In this document: positions 5,796 to 6,366 of the stretch, in pieces
How the letters are laid out: the number at the start of each line of letters is the position of its first letter
Position numbering within the stretch: the first letter of the stretch is position 1
Position numbers and translations under genes: made by a program
From: UMGS1370 sp963557065
Lineage (GTDB): Bacteria; Bacillota; Clostridia; Lachnospirales; Lachnospiraceae
NCBI GenBank assembly: GCA_963557065.1
Contig: CAUWCT010000100.1
Span: forward strand, 1-6,366
Reading direction: 5' to 3'
DNA: 6,366 bases
Notes under the pieces: generated by a model
Databases searched by the model: none
Told to the model about the DNA's origin: nothing
What the model saw: only the letters and a program-made list of their open reading frames with translations

Positions 5796-6366
5796 ATGAA
5801 GGTAAAAAAAGGAATGACGCTGTTACTGGCATCTGCTGCAATGGTATCACTTGCAGGATGTGGAGGAAATTCTGGGGGGAGTACAGACACTGCTTTAAAT
5901 GCTGCAGGAGAAAACGGGGACCTGCCGGTTCTCAGGGTGGCTGCGATGCCGACAATTACCAGTCTTCCGACTTACTACATCCAGAAGAACGGGTTGGATG
6001 AAAAAGCAGGATTTAAGATGGAAGTCACCATGTTTGATACTGGCGCGCCCATGAATGAGGCGCTGGCAGCAGATTTGTGGGATGTAGGACACATGGGGGC
6101 GGCAGCAGTTACCGGAATGGCAAACTATGATGAGTTGATTATTGGAGAGGTTCTGGAGTCTACAGACGGACAGGGAGTATTTGTTTCTCCGGATTGTCCG
6201 GTAGCAAAGGATACAGGATATAATCCATCTTTTCCAACGGTTTTGGGAAGTCCGGAATCGGTTGCCGGAATTACCATTTTAACTCCGGTAGGAACGGCAC
6301 AGCATTTTACGGTTTTAAAATGGCTGGAAAAACTGGGAATGGAGCCTACAGATGTCAATATTGTAA
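5796..6366 (+). CDS. ABC-transporter solute-binding lipoprotein, SsuA/TauA/NMT1-like (3' end outside window)
   Basis: The frame is open from the ATG at 5796 to the window edge (190 complete codons). AGGAGG lies at 5781-5786, 9 bases before the start. The product begins with a lipoprotein signal: basic MKVKKG, a hydrophobic stretch, then the lipobox LAGC with the lipidated cysteine at C22. A flexible Gly/Ser/Asn-rich linker runs to about residue 44. The ligand-binding domain then starts with VLRVAAMPTITSLPTYYIQKNG and is followed by a DVGHMGAAA segment, the pattern seen in periplasmic-type binding proteins for sulfonates, nitrate, taurine or thiamine precursors. The permease and ATPase genes probably follow downstream. 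The substrate cannot be assigned from this part. The gene is separated from the hydrogenase operon by a terminator and has its own promoter, so a functional link to H2 metabolism is not supported. Confidence 0.87.
   Translation, partial: MKVKKGMTLLLASAAMVSLAGCGGNSGGSTDTALNAAGENGDLPVLRVAAMPTITSLPTYYIQKNGLDEKAGFKMEVTMFDTGAPMNEALAADLWDVGHMGAAAVTGMANYDELIIGEVLESTDGQGVFVSPDCPVAKDTGYNPSFPTVLGSPESVAGITILTPVGTAQHFTVLKWLEKLGMEPTDVNIV

Noticed and set aside
5874..5879. Run of six G just after the lipobox, considered as a phase-variation tract
   Set aside because: Six bases is too short to suggest contingency switching, and another six-G run occurs at 1255-1260 in an ordinary coding context.
5796..6366. 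Functional link between the solute-binding lipoprotein and the hydrogen-sensing operon
   Set aside because: A strong terminator, a 268-base spacer and a separate promoter divide them, and nothing in the lipoprotein points to hydrogen metabolism.

Overview
The window looks like chromosomal DNA of a strictly anaerobic, low-to-moderate GC Firmicute, most likely a clostridial gut fermenter of the Lachnospiraceae/Ruminococcaceae kind. The basis is strong AGGAGG ribosome binding sites, sigma-A promoters with 17-bp spacers, two [FeFe]-hydrogenase-type proteins and a clostridial-style lipoprotein. All genes lie on the + strand. No mobile element, tRNA, rRNA or CRISPR array is visible.

Layout: (1) 1-168, intergenic, with a near-consensus promoter. 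(2) 175-678, a GreA-family transcript-cleavage factor. (3) 679-803, intergenic, with a second near-consensus promoter whose -35 box overlaps a partly palindromic 18-bp element resembling a Rex (NADH/NAD+ sensor) operator, followed by a small leader hairpin. (4) 804-5431, a tight four-gene operon: a short thioredoxin-like [2Fe-2S] ferredoxin; a PAS-containing [FeFe]-hydrogenase-like protein of the putative sensory class (group C, HydS); a SpoIIE/PP2C-type phosphatase that overlaps it by one base; and a group B [FeFe]-hydrogenase. (5) 5444-5527, a perfect 14-bp tandem repeat running into a strong intrinsic terminator. (6) 5528-5795, an A-rich spacer with an extended -10 promoter. (7) 5796 to the window end, the 5' part of a lipoprotein solute-binding protein of the SsuA/TauA/NMT1 type.

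The operon reads as a hydrogen- or redox-sensing unit joined to a hydrogen-metabolising enzyme. The proposed flow is: HydS binds or turns over H2 slowly at an H-cluster, passes the redox signal through Fe-S clusters to its PAS domain and a C-terminal helix, and controls the co-translated phosphatase. The phosphatase would then act on an unidentified phosphoprotein. By hand alignment with Clostridium pasteurianum CpI, the group B enzyme keeps the main proton-path residues, while HydS has lost two of them (Glu to Val, Ser to Ala). That fits a catalyst-plus-sensor pair. Group C hydrogenase operons with phosphatases are known from genome surveys. The phosphatase target, its C-terminal domain and the direction of signalling are, to my knowledge, unsettled.
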